Shown here in pieces: positions 20,795 through 29,777 of a DNA stretch of 42,854 nt; the first letter of the stretch is position 1; each line of letters opens with the position of its first letter. The position numbers and the translations under genes are program-made. Source of the DNA: a virus. The notes under the pieces were generated by a model. The model ran no database searches. It was not told the DNA's origin and saw only the letters and a list, made by a program, of their open reading frames with translations. Location of the stretch: positions 1 to 42,854 of IMG/VR virus record IMGVR_UViG_3300033148_002128; one strand, 5' to 3'.

Positions 20795-21019
20795 TTAGCC
20801 TATTAAGGCCATTAGTTTCTTCTTAATATATCCTCCGAGTGCTACAAATACAAATGTGACTGCGGGGACTACTATCTTAAACTTAGCTTCTAAAGAAACT
20901 AAACGAGTATCCACTTTATGGATAGTCTCGTTTATCTCAACCTTCATGGCCATACTCTCTAACTTATAGTCAGTAAGGTCTTGTTGTATCTTATCTAGTT
21001 TCTTTAAAACCTGTTCCAT
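20795..21019 (-). CDS. Holin-like protein (XhlA-type topology)
   Basis: 74 residues. Residues 1-48 are a charged coiled coil (VLKKLDKIQQDLTDYKLE ... VDTRLVSLEAKF), followed by one transmembrane helix at about 49-67 (IVVPAVTFVFVALGGYI) and a short basic tail. Coiled coil plus C-terminal TM is the layout of XhlA-type holin-associated proteins and single-TM holins. Would let the M15 endolysin reach the wall. Assignment rests on topology and neighbours. Confidence 0.68.
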   Translation of the reverse strand: MEQVLKKLDKIQQDLTDYKLESMAMKVEINETIHKVDTRLVSLEAKFKIVVPAVTFVFVALGGYIKKKLMALIG

Positions 21020-21028
21020 TATTTACCC

Positions 21029-21589
21029 TTATTCAGCTACTAAATACTCTACGAATAGAACTAATTTACCTGCAGTCTGAGCAGCAGTAGCTACTGTAGC
21101 AGTAAGTTCACACTCAGCACCTAGAATACCAGCTGCACCCGTACCATCAAAAGTAGCGAAAGCTTGTTGGATACCATCAACTAGGACACCGTCAGCATTA
21201 CCTGTGATATCAGCAGCAGAAAAGATATTGTTAGCAGTCTCACAATGTAAAGCTACTGTACCAGCACCACCATCTACGAATTGAGTTATAGTATAAAACC
21301 AAGATCTTACCATGATTGCATTAGCTGGAATGATAACACCAAGTGCATGAGCAGCAGTTGTACCACCGTCAATAGCAACATCATACGTTGCTCTAGCGAT
21401 ACGCTTTTGCATTGATCCATCAGACCCTAATGCTTCTGAACTAGCTCTACCCGAAGCATTACCGATAACCATAGATTTCTCTGATAGCTTCATGATCTTT
21501 TGATCAAGTAGTAATTCATCTTTAGGTTGAAATGGTGATTGTACAGCAAGTGCTGTAAGTGTGAATAAAATTGCGATTAAAAATTTCAT
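21029..21589 (-). CDS. Exported decoration-like beta protein
   Basis: 186 residues. MKFLIAILFTLTALAVQS is a Sec signal peptide with a likely cut after ALA (residue 15). The mature part is Ala/Gly/Thr-rich and beta-like (ATYDVAIDGGTTAAHALGVIIPANAIM ... LVLFVEYLVAE). Its pattern of 'LG..IPA..I', a central Gly-rich section and a 'G.L....EY..A' end resembles the cytoplasmic decoration-like protein at 37122. Last but four in the late operon. A virion surface or fibre-tip component that is exported is one reading. Confidence 0.75.
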   Translation of the reverse strand: MKFLIAILFTLTALAVQSPFQPKDELLLDQKIMKLSEKSMVIGNASGRASSEALGSDGSMQKRIARATYDVAIDGGTTAAHALGVIIPANAIMVRSWFYTITQFVDGGAGTVALHCETANNIFSAADITGNADGVLVDGIQQAFATFDGTGAAGILGAECELTATVATAAQTAGKLVLFVEYLVAE

Positions 21590-21636
21590 GATCCCTCCAA
21601 GGATTATTGTTTATATAAGTTTATCACTTACTATTG

Positions 21637-22197
21637 TTAAGGCAAGCTCTCAATGTGGGCATCTTTTAGTGCTTGTAATTCAGAACAGTTATCCTCTGGC
21701 GCATAGACTACTCCTGCCTCAGTTAAGTACAGTCTATTATTATCTACGCATTGTTTCTCATTTACAATGGGAGTAAGTATTGCACAGTCATCAGAGGGTG
21801 AATACGAAATAGCTACTGAGTCCAGGTATGATTTGTGACTAGCTACACAATTTCTCTCTTTCATTGTAGATTTGTAGAGGTTTCTAAGGGATTTAGCAGA
21901 AGATCCTTCTGAGAAAGAGATAGATTCTTGGCTTAGAAGCCCTTCATATTTAACTCTACCTGTCTCTTCCTTACGTGCTTTAACAAATACCTCGTTGATA
22001 AGGACAGAGTTAAGAGACTTGATCTTCTTCTTCATCTTAGATTTAAAGTCTGCTAGACATTCTTCCTCTAGTTCTGGGAATAAAGCACAGTGACTTGAAG
22101 AGACTGTCTTTATTTTGTTGATTACAGCATTGGCAATCCTTGATTGTGATCCTGCTAATACGTTCATTGTGATTAAAAGTGTAATTAAAATTTTCAT
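21637..22197 (-). CDS. Exported protein with duplicated Cys module
   Basis: 186 residues. Signal peptide MKILITLLITMNVLAGSQS with cleavage after VLA. The C-terminal half carries two tandem units of about 32 residues with the pattern C...YL....[VI].Y.P.D[DN]C (NCVASHKSYLDS... and QCVDNNRLYLTE...), each able to form a disulfide outside the cytoplasm. The N-terminal half is helical, with two more Cys. No family recognised. Directly downstream of the fibre gene. Confidence 0.78.
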   Translation of the reverse strand: MKILITLLITMNVLAGSQSRIANAVINKIKTVSSSHCALFPELEEECLADFKSKMKKKIKSLNSVLINEVFVKARKEETGRVKYEGLLSQESISFSEGSSAKSLRNLYKSTMKERNCVASHKSYLDSVAISYSPSDDCAILTPIVNEKQCVDNNRLYLTEAGVVYAPEDNCSELQALKDAHIESLP

Positions 22198-22228
22198 TCT
22201 TTATTCTCCTAGTAGTTATCATTTAAGT

Positions 22229-25200
22229 TTATCTGTGTTTTTCTATTACCAATATTATGTTGTTATCATCTGCAGGGGATGATGCCCTACTGTAACCTGT
22301 AGCAAAAGCAGCCGTTGCTGTGGCCCTATACTCTATAACAGTTTCTTTATGGAATGTTACTGGCTTTGAGTTCATAATAGAACTACTTACCGCATATGCT
22401 GCTGCTGAGCCAGAGAAGGCGTATGATCCATAGTCAACAATAACAGAATCAGTGACATTATAGATTGTAGAGTATACTGTATTCGATTGAATAGTAGCTA
22501 ATGATCCTCTAAATACATACTTACCAGCTGGTAAAGTTATCTGATTGGAGTTAAGAGAAGAGAAGCTATCTCCCTCTACGGTATCTAATGGTAATACTTT
22601 CGTCCCAGCAATAGAGGCTACATTGGCAGCTGCATGTTTATATTTAACAACTTGTATTGGAGCCATATTCCTCAAGAAGTAGCCTTTAGGGGCTTTATAG
22701 TCTGCGCCTTGGCGTTGGACAACTATAGAGAAATCCTTATCAAAGAAAGCAATACCGTCATTTTTAATATGTACCTCAACCCCGGAAGAGGTTGGTGCTA
22801 CCGTAGCAGTTGACACACCTGTAACATCGGACGGTATCTCAGCCTCGATCTCCATTGCCGGAGTCACTGCAAAAAACCCGGACTTAAAAACTATATCAAC
22901 TTTTCCTAGAGCAGTCCTCGTAACACTCTCGATAAAAGGAGCCGACTCACTCGTAATGGTAGCCGTTCCGTTGTTCGCAATCCTTGCAGAGTAAACATTC
23001 TCCACTTCATTAGTTACAGGGACGCTGTAAATAGGATTAACCGCTATCTTAGACATCGTAAATATAGATCTATTCTCTGTACCAGCTGAGATTTTATTGG
23101 TGTGGCACCTAACAATATCCCCTTTGTTTAAGTACCCTTGCCAAGAAGCTTCCCCTTCAAAAGAGGCCCCACCCGTTATTTGTACTGACAATCTATCGTC
23201 AGTATTAATTGTATGGATACTAGCTGTGAGCTGTGTAGAATTTAAAGTAAGACCGAGCATTGCTGCTGTAGAGAAGTTATCCGTATAACTGATAGCATAC
23301 GTCCCACTTTCATTTACTGTGAATGATGCTCCGTCTGTTGCAGAATCAGTATAAGTTATTGCAGTACCTAAAGTAGTGCCTACTTGAGTTAGCCATCTTC
23401 TAATTGCTGTATTGATAGATCCGTAACCGTTACCAGTATGGAGTCGTACCATTGAATCGACATCACTGTGTCCGTCAGAGAAAATTACGTTGGCACTGGA
23501 GGCGGTTGCTGTTATAGAGACACCCTGCATAGCTGCGTTTGTGGAAAATGCTCTACCAGCAATAGCATGTACTACTAAAGTATCTCCTACATCCATAGGC
23601 CCTGAATATGTGGTACTTTGTCCTTGGCTTGCAGTGTCCTGGGTAGCAGTAGCTACAGCTTTTTCCTCGGATAAGTTCTGTATAGGGTTATCCATCTCAG
23701 TAGCTGTGGGATTCTTTGAAACCCCAAAGAAAGTAGCTGTGGTAAACTCATTTCTGTGCGTAATAACTACATTACATTTAGCCGTAGCTGTAAATATTAG
23801 TCCATTAGTGGAATCATTAGTTATTGTACCTAATCCAGATAGTGTATTCTCTGTAACTGTTCCAAAATAGGGAATTGCAGTATTTGAGCTAGACATACCT
23901 AAAGAGTCACTAGCTCTATAGCTCTCACTAATAACACTTTCAATAGTTGGAAGAGGATCAGTAATTACTTTTACATTATCCCACTCAGCGACAGCCCCAT
24001 TTACAGCTACATTAATATAGAATAAATATCTGTAGTGAGTTACTGAAGTCGAACTTAACTTAAAATTTAGTTTAGCTAGTGTAGCTTCAGTAGCTTTAGG
24101 TAGAGAGATCTCAGCTAGGTCAGTATATGAAATACCATCCGTACTCTCCTCAATCTTTAAAGATACATCTCCAGCATTTCCATCATAGAGCCAATCAAAA
24201 TGTATTCCTAATAATTGGTAATCTTTCTTAGCTAAACTAGTGATTGCATCTCTAGTGATAGTACCAGTACCGTCGCCAGTAGTTACTGTAAACTTCCCAG
24301 ACTGATGCCCATCAATAGGAGTAGTAGTCTCATTAACTACTGCATTAGTGAGTCCTGCTTCTGTATAAATAGAGCTAGGAGTAGCGACTTTAAATTCGTC
24401 AAACAATCTTAGTTCTGATTCTTTTCTAGCTATGTGAGTTCCATCAGCATCAGTGATAGAAACTCTTTCAGCATCTACATCTAAATACTTAACAGCAGCA
24501 GCATTATCTGCTACCTGAAATAGTGTAGTAGCTATAGGTGTTGAATTATCTAACACAGCTCTAGTACCTACTGAAGTACTTAGCACCATATCTCCACTTG
24601 GAGAGTTATCATAAATACTTTGTAATGTGTTATCAGCTCCAGTGGCCCCACCAGACACACCTTCACCGAATTTATCAGCTGGTATAAATAGTGCATCGGC
24701 CTCTAAATTTAAGTCCCCAGCTCCACCTCTTGCGAATAGGTATCCTCTAAGGACAACATTAACCAGTTCCGAGGGGAAGAAAACATCTTCACTTAGGAAA
24801 CTCTGTCTTGCGCTGTTTTTTGAATTGTAAACTTCTCTACCGTAAGCGATGAAAGTAGATCCATCTATGGCCATATAGACTCTCTTAACAGACCACTGGT
24901 TAGTCGCCACTGAACCTAAAGTACCATCCCCGTCATCATAACTGCCTGGAGTAATATCGGTAGTCGGAGCTTCAGTTGTCGGACTACCGGCACCGTTATC
25001 ATAGTAAGCGATGAATGTTACGGGGTCCGCTGCTGCTTGATCCACGTGAGAAGGATCTTTAATAGAGACTGATACGTTGGATCCAAACTTATAAAGCTTC
25101 CCAGCATTTTTCTTTATCTTTAAATCTGAGGCAGCTGTTGCCTCGTATACGTTACCTTCCTCATTAATCATACCTATTGCATGAGATAGATCCAATAATT

Positions 25201-26533
25201 GATTAAGAGGAGAAGTTAAAGAAACATGAGTTTCAGTTAGGGCATTGGCCGCTACTATCGCCCCAGAAGGGTGAATAATAACACCAATTAATATGTTGTC
25301 CCTCTCCTCGGTATGATTGTACGGAAGGTTCTGTTGGATAACAGCACCAGTATCATCTATGGCCACATAAGTTACTGCTTGCCCTAAGTTAGTTACTAAT
25401 ACATTTGTATTCCCTGACCAAGCTACCTCAGTGATAACAGGGTCAGTGGGGTCTACAGAGTAGTCAACAACAAGACCAGCACCATCAGTTACAGAGAAGT
25501 GAGTACCATCTACGAACCCTAAGATACCACCAGTTTGAACACCTGTGGATCCAAGACCTCCACCACCCACGGCTTTAAGTTCTCCGTCAATAATCTGGTA
25601 CATCTTCTTAGTATCTGTAGCAAAACACATCTGACCATTAGCCGCTGTAGCAGCATAAGTAGTTAGGTTAGCTTCTGTATCTTGTTTAACATCTGATCTA
25701 ACAGGAGTTACTATTTCTGAACTTGTGAAAAGACCGTCGGGTATGACTGTGTTACCAGTACCATTGGCATCTAGATTTATATCCCCGTTCACATCAGTGG
25801 AGATTATTGAATTAAGATCTATATTAATGTTATCTACGCTGAGATCAGTGGTTACTAAGACACCACCTGTACCGTCACCGTTTAAAGTAAGATCCCCATT
25901 TAAATCTGAAGCTACTATAGAATTACCGTCAATTTGTACATTATCTACATCGAGCTGAGTAATCCCACTCATAGCATCTGTATCTGAGATAACTACATTA
26001 GACGATTGGACATCATCCCCAGTAGTACCATCCCATCTCATCAATGTTTCATCGATTACAGAACCAGCTGTCAATCGATTGATATCATCCGATAACTCAT
26101 CCCAGTATCCTAAAGCTAAATCAGTAGCGAATAGAGCTGCATCAGAAGTGTGAGCAAAATTACACCTATAAACTTTAAAGGTCGAACCCTCTACTATAAT
26201 GGCTCCTATTCCGTACCCAGTATTTACATCCCAGAGAGGGTGATCTGAACCACCACCACCGATTGTAGCCCAAGCACCGCCAGCGAATACTTGAAGGCTA
26301 TTAGTATCTGTATTATATACCTGCAATCCCTCTGCTGGAGATGCAATGGCATTCATTTGTATTGTAGTTAACCTCGGTATTAGATACCCTTTTGTAGTTG
26401 TCTCTACTTGGAACATAGCACTCGCATGAGGAGTTACCCTATTACCAATGATGTAAGGTCCATCCTTATGGATGAACTTACCGAAGGTAAGCTGGGTGAG
26501 TGTAAGTAATAGTAGCAATCTTAATATGTTCAT
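22229..26533 (-). CDS. Giant tail fibre/adhesin with signal peptide
   Basis: 1434 residues. The N-terminus MNILRLLLLLTLTQLTFG is a Sec-type signal. Residues 35-100 (GYLIPRLTT.QMNAI..PAEGLQVYNTDT) match surface-protein repeats common in Bdellovibrionota and Bacteroidota. Two copies of a 'VDN[IV].ID.NSI..[ST]D.NGD[LI].L...GTG' repeat follow (about 190-265). The C-terminal half has two or three jelly-roll, C1q-like domains, including the last 140 residues. Position after internal virion and collagen-like genes and size indicate the receptor-binding fibre. The signal peptide is unexpected for a virion protein. Confidence 0.82.
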   Translation of the reverse strand: MNILRLLLLLTLTQLTFGKFIHKDGPYIIGNRVTPHASAMFQVETTTKGYLIPRLTTIQMNAIASPAEGLQVYNTDTNSLQVFAGGAWATIGGGGSDHPLWDVNTGYGIGAIIVEGSTFKVYRCNFAHTSDAALFATDLALGYWDELSDDINRLTAGSVIDETLMRWDGTTGDDVQSSNVVISDTDAMSGITQLDVDNVQIDGNSIVASDLNGDLTLNGDGTGGVLVTTDLSVDNINIDLNSIISTDVNGDINLDANGTGNTVIPDGLFTSSEIVTPVRSDVKQDTEANLTTYAATAANGQMCFATDTKKMYQIIDGELKAVGGGGLGSTGVQTGGILGFVDGTHFSVTDGAGLVVDYSVDPTDPVITEVAWSGNTNVLVTNLGQAVTYVAIDDTGAVIQQNLPYNHTEERDNILIGVIIHPSGAIVAANALTETHVSLTSPLNQLLDLSHAIGMINEEGNVYEATAASDLKIKKNAGKLYKFGSNVSVSIKDPSHVDQAAADPVTFIAYYDNGAGSPTTEAPTTDITPGSYDDGDGTLGSVATNQWSVKRVYMAIDGSTFIAYGREVYNSKNSARQSFLSEDVFFPSELVNVVLRGYLFARGGAGDLNLEADALFIPADKFGEGVSGGATGADNTLQSIYDNSPSGDMVLSTSVGTRAVLDNSTPIATTLFQVADNAAAVKYLDVDAERVSITDADGTHIARKESELRLFDEFKVATPSSIYTEAGLTNAVVNETTTPIDGHQSGKFTVTTGDGTGTITRDAITSLAKKDYQLLGIHFDWLYDGNAGDVSLKIEESTDGISYTDLAEISLPKATEATLAKLNFKLSSTSVTHYRYLFYINVAVNGAVAEWDNVKVITDPLPTIESVISESYRASDSLGMSSSNTAIPYFGTVTENTLSGLGTITNDSTNGLIFTATAKCNVVITHRNEFTTATFFGVSKNPTATEMDNPIQNLSEEKAVATATQDTASQGQSTTYSGPMDVGDTLVVHAIAGRAFSTNAAMQGVSITATASSANVIFSDGHSDVDSMVRLHTGNGYGSINTAIRRWLTQVGTTLGTAITYTDSATDGASFTVNESGTYAISYTDNFSTAAMLGLTLNSTQLTASIHTINTDDRLSVQITGGASFEGEASWQGYLNKGDIVRCHTNKISAGTENRSIFTMSKIAVNPIYSVPVTNEVENVYSARIANNGTATITSESAPFIESVTRTALGKVDIVFKSGFFAVTPAMEIEAEIPSDVTGVSTATVAPTSSGVEVHIKNDGIAFFDKDFSIVVQRQGADYKAPKGYFLRNMAPIQVVKYKHAAANVASIAGTKVLPLDTVEGDSFSSLNSNQITLPAGKYVFRGSLATIQSNTVYSTIYNVTDSVIVDYGSYAFSGSAAAYAVSSSIMNSKPVTFHKETVIEYRATATAAFATGYSRASSPADDNNIILVIEKHR

Positions 26534-26541
26534 TTTATCTC

Positions 26542-27459
26542 CTAAAAGAAATTACTTGTTTCTTGCATTACAAATTTGAGTGTCGAATCGCCAGAGTAGT
26601 TACCTCCAACCATATTATCAGACGTATAGTAAACCTGTGCAGAGTAAACTCCACCGCCTTCATCAGTCGTTACAACTGTGAAATCTACTCCATCCATATC
26701 TCCAGCTAGTACTACAGTAGAATCCCTACCTAGTATCCAAGTACTTGTTGATTTAATGAAGTGAAGCTCTAGGTAAGATACTGTAAATCTCTCTTCAGCA
26801 TCGTCCTTTCTATACATTTCTATTCTAATCCTAGCTGATTTAGCTCCAGAACTATATAGTTCTAGTACATTACCACCGCCATTTGGTCCGTAATCAGCAC
26901 CAACAATAGCTTCAGCAACAGCTACATTATTCTCTAATGGCTGTTGCCCAGTAATGAAATTCAAACTTAAAGCATTTTGAAGTACTACTATGTCTGCTTC
27001 TGTCTCATCAACCCTATTAGATATAGGAGTTATAGTTGCTGCCTTTAAAGCAGTATCATAAGTAGCTATATTTACATCGAAGTTTTGTTTGGTTCTAAGA
27101 GGAGTCATACCTTTAGTATTATTTACTCCTGCTTCCGCCTCTCCCTGTGATGCGATTGCAGAGAATATCCCGTCAGCACCCTCACCACCAGAAGGACCAT
27201 CGTCACCTTTAGCTCCTGTATCACCAGTATCTCCCTTGGCACCCTTAGCGCCCTCGGCTCCAGTAATACCTTTTACTGTACACTCTTCCCATAACCCATT
27301 ACCGAAATCGGTAGTGAATGACAGGGATTTATGATTAGCAGTCGCTCTGAAGAACTTCTTATGGAATTGAACATTAATCTCTGGGTCATTACTCGTATAA
27401 ATTAACTGTTTCTCCAGATAATCCGTGTCTGTATCCCAATCTACTACTATTGCTGTCAT
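26542..27459 (-). CDS. Collagen-like tail protein
   Basis: 305 residues. Residues 65-96 are Gly-X-Y collagen repeats (GITGAEGAKGAKGDTGDTGA...), typical of trimeric phage fibre shafts. The N-terminal part resembles fibre attachment regions, and the C-terminal half is beta-rich (SYLELHFIKSTSTWILG) and may be a small knob. Sits between the internal virion genes and the large fibre, so it probably joins or accompanies the fibre. Product lacks a signal peptide, unlike the fibre next to it. Confidence 0.78.
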   Translation of the reverse strand: MTAIVVDWDTDTDYLEKQLIYTSNDPEINVQFHKKFFRATANHKSLSFTTDFGNGLWEECTVKGITGAEGAKGAKGDTGDTGAKGDDGPSGGEGADGIFSAIASQGEAEAGVNNTKGMTPLRTKQNFDVNIATYDTALKAATITPISNRVDETEADIVVLQNALSLNFITGQQPLENNVAVAEAIVGADYGPNGGGNVLELYSSGAKSARIRIEMYRKDDAEERFTVSYLELHFIKSTSTWILGRDSTVVLAGDMDGVDFTVVTTDEGGGVYSAQVYYTSDNMVGGNYSGDSTLKFVMQETSNFF

Positions 27460-27461
27460 TA

Positions 27462-29777
27462 TTACCTCAGTCTTTCCGCTTCGTTTATTATATGACCTTT
27501 AATACCTTGAATCAACCAAAGATTTCTTCCTGGTAATAAATCTGAATGTCTTTCTAATAAGTCAGGGATGTTGTCTATTTTTGCTCTATTATCCATTTTT
27601 CTATTTACGCTTAAATCATTCCCAAACTGATACTTTAATTCTTCGTAAGCAGCTTTAGGTATGTCTTTTAGCAGTGCTTTAGGTGTAGGTACGAAGACCC
27701 CAAGCTCACCTTTGGTTGCTATACTCATGGCCGCATCAGCAAAGATTCCACCTACAGCAGTATTTGCTACAGCTTTCTTGAATCTCTTTAACTCTAGCTC
27801 TCCAGTAAAAGGATTGTAGTCTGAGTTATCCTTATTCTCCCACTGATCTCTTAGATACTGCTGACCATAATTGAATGTCAGCATTGCTAGTGCCACTTTG
27901 GCTATACTCATGGTTGAATTTAGGGTTATCTTTCCGTCTTTAGGGTTAAGATATCTTGTAGATTTCTCCCAAGTGTTACCTACAGTCAGTAAGGAAGTCT
28001 TTAATTCTGACACTATCCCTACTAATTGCCGAACTGGGTCGTCCTTTGGCAGATGTTTCTTAGTAATTAGTGCTTCTCTAACTCCCATTGTAGGAACTGA
28101 GTCAGCTACTTTCCCATTAATATACGAACCTAGCTTAGTGAATAAATCTCTAGCAACTTTCTCATCTAATCCACTAGAGAATATCTTACTTAAATCTAAG
28201 TATTCTCCTTTCTCGTATATGTTACGTAAGTTTTTTAAGTCTCCGTCAGTAAGACCCATAACAGATCTTGCCGTTTTCTGGACTTCATTTAACTTAGTAT
28301 CGAATATGTTGTTGTTTAGTACTCTAAGGTGAGCGTCTTGTGCCATACCTTTTGTAACCTGTGTTAGAGGTTTGGCCAGAGAAATAGTCCCATATATATC
28401 CGCCATCTTACCCATAGAACCTAGAGTAAACCCTTCGGTCATATCTAAGAACTCTTTCTGTATATCGTTCAGTAATACTACTGAGAAATCCGTAGCGTCT
28501 TTCTGTAAGGCTTTAGGTAGATTCTTTATGAAATCCCCAAGTACAGTAAAGGAATCTCCTACTACTGACCTACCTCCAGCCGTTTGGACTGATAGTAGTG
28601 TCATCGGAATATCTTGAGTTACTGCCCAACCTACGTTACCTAAGTATCTTAATACGTTGTAGGTCTTCATTATCTGTTGACCCTTGAAGGTTTTAGCTAG
28701 TGTACTAGTAGGATCTTTAAATCTGTGACCTTGACCTCTATAGTACGCCATTGCTTCATTAGCTTTATTTATGTGGATCTTCTTAGCATCCCCCATAGAA
28801 TCCTCTACGAAAGACTTTACGTCATTAAACCCCTTAAGTGGATTGTCCCCAAATACTCGAGTCAAGGATTCTTTAGTGGCAGAAGTCTTAATACTTCTCA
28901 TTAACCCTTCATATAGGTTATTGTATCCGTACATCTTATTGTACTCAAAAGCCGCATCTCCATTGACGAACTTAAGTGTCTTCTCACCGCCCATAAAGGC
29001 ACCTAGAGGAGTATCTCCCTTAGTGAAATCCTCGAAAGTCTTCACATATTTAGCGAAGAAAGCTTTACGACCCTTTAGTGTAGCGAGTCTAGGATCATCT
29101 GAGATGAACATATCTGCAGCATCTTCTATCCACTGAGCTTCATTTCCTATTATCTTATCGGGATTATGCATGTTGGATACAAGTCTCTCAGAGTTAAATA
29201 ACACTGTAGACCCTGCTCCCTGCTCTTTCCCTATAAGAAAACTATTTAATTTATTTATTGCATCTGTAGAATTTTGAATAATCTTAGAAGACTTTGATAC
29301 ATAATTTGGATCTCTAGCTCTACCTAGATATTCATTCCATACAGCTTTTTGTAATTGTTCATCTATTAATGTCTCAAATAGGCCATTAGTTTTAAGTAAT
29401 GAGTTGAATTGAGACATATTCTCTGCCATCGATAGCTGTATATAGTTCTCTACATTGTGAACTGAATTAGCTAAAGGCTTCTTAGACGGGTATAGTAAGC
29501 TTGTCAGAGCTTCATCAGCAGTAACAAACTTAGAGTTCTCAACTATAAAGTCTACATTCTTCTTAAGTCTGACTACATTATTTACAATAGATTTCTGCTT
29601 TCTAAGTGCAGTAATCTCCGCATCTGTAACGGCTTTAGATAATTGTTTCTTATATTCTTTAGCGTTGAAAGCGTATTTATTCTTTAAGCTCTCCACGTAG
29701 CTATCTATCTCTTTAAGCTCTGCATCGTTGAACTTATCCCCATATACCTCTTTTAATTTATCTATGCACTTACTCAT
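27462..29777 (-). CDS. Large internal virion/DNA-ejection protein
   Basis: 771 residues, mostly helical and charged (KYAFNAKEYKKQLSKAVTDAEITALRKQ...). Hydrophobic stretches near 590-625 (MSIAKVALAMLTFNYG) and 650-665 could insert in a membrane. No enzymatic motif seen. Its place between the collagen-like protein and two further internal-type proteins, and its size, match the T7 gp15/gp16 group, which is ejected to form a channel for DNA. Overlaps the next gene upstream by 1 nt. Confidence 0.68.
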   Translation of the reverse strand: MSKCIDKLKEVYGDKFNDAELKEIDSYVESLKNKYAFNAKEYKKQLSKAVTDAEITALRKQKSIVNNVVRLKKNVDFIVENSKFVTADEALTSLLYPSKKPLANSVHNVENYIQLSMAENMSQFNSLLKTNGLFETLIDEQLQKAVWNEYLGRARDPNYVSKSSKIIQNSTDAINKLNSFLIGKEQGAGSTVLFNSERLVSNMHNPDKIIGNEAQWIEDAADMFISDDPRLATLKGRKAFFAKYVKTFEDFTKGDTPLGAFMGGEKTLKFVNGDAAFEYNKMYGYNNLYEGLMRSIKTSATKESLTRVFGDNPLKGFNDVKSFVEDSMGDAKKIHINKANEAMAYYRGQGHRFKDPTSTLAKTFKGQQIMKTYNVLRYLGNVGWAVTQDIPMTLLSVQTAGGRSVVGDSFTVLGDFIKNLPKALQKDATDFSVVLLNDIQKEFLDMTEGFTLGSMGKMADIYGTISLAKPLTQVTKGMAQDAHLRVLNNNIFDTKLNEVQKTARSVMGLTDGDLKNLRNIYEKGEYLDLSKIFSSGLDEKVARDLFTKLGSYINGKVADSVPTMGVREALITKKHLPKDDPVRQLVGIVSELKTSLLTVGNTWEKSTRYLNPKDGKITLNSTMSIAKVALAMLTFNYGQQYLRDQWENKDNSDYNPFTGELELKRFKKAVANTAVGGIFADAAMSIATKGELGVFVPTPKALLKDIPKAAYEELKYQFGNDLSVNRKMDNRAKIDNIPDLLERHSDLLPGRNLWLIQGIKGHIINEAERLR

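Noticed and set aside
22229-26533. Plus-strand ORFs of 60-126 codons opposite the fibre gene (for example 23490-23870)
   Set aside because: They lie antisense to a long clear coding gene with simple repetitive codons and show no ribosome sites; these are shadows.
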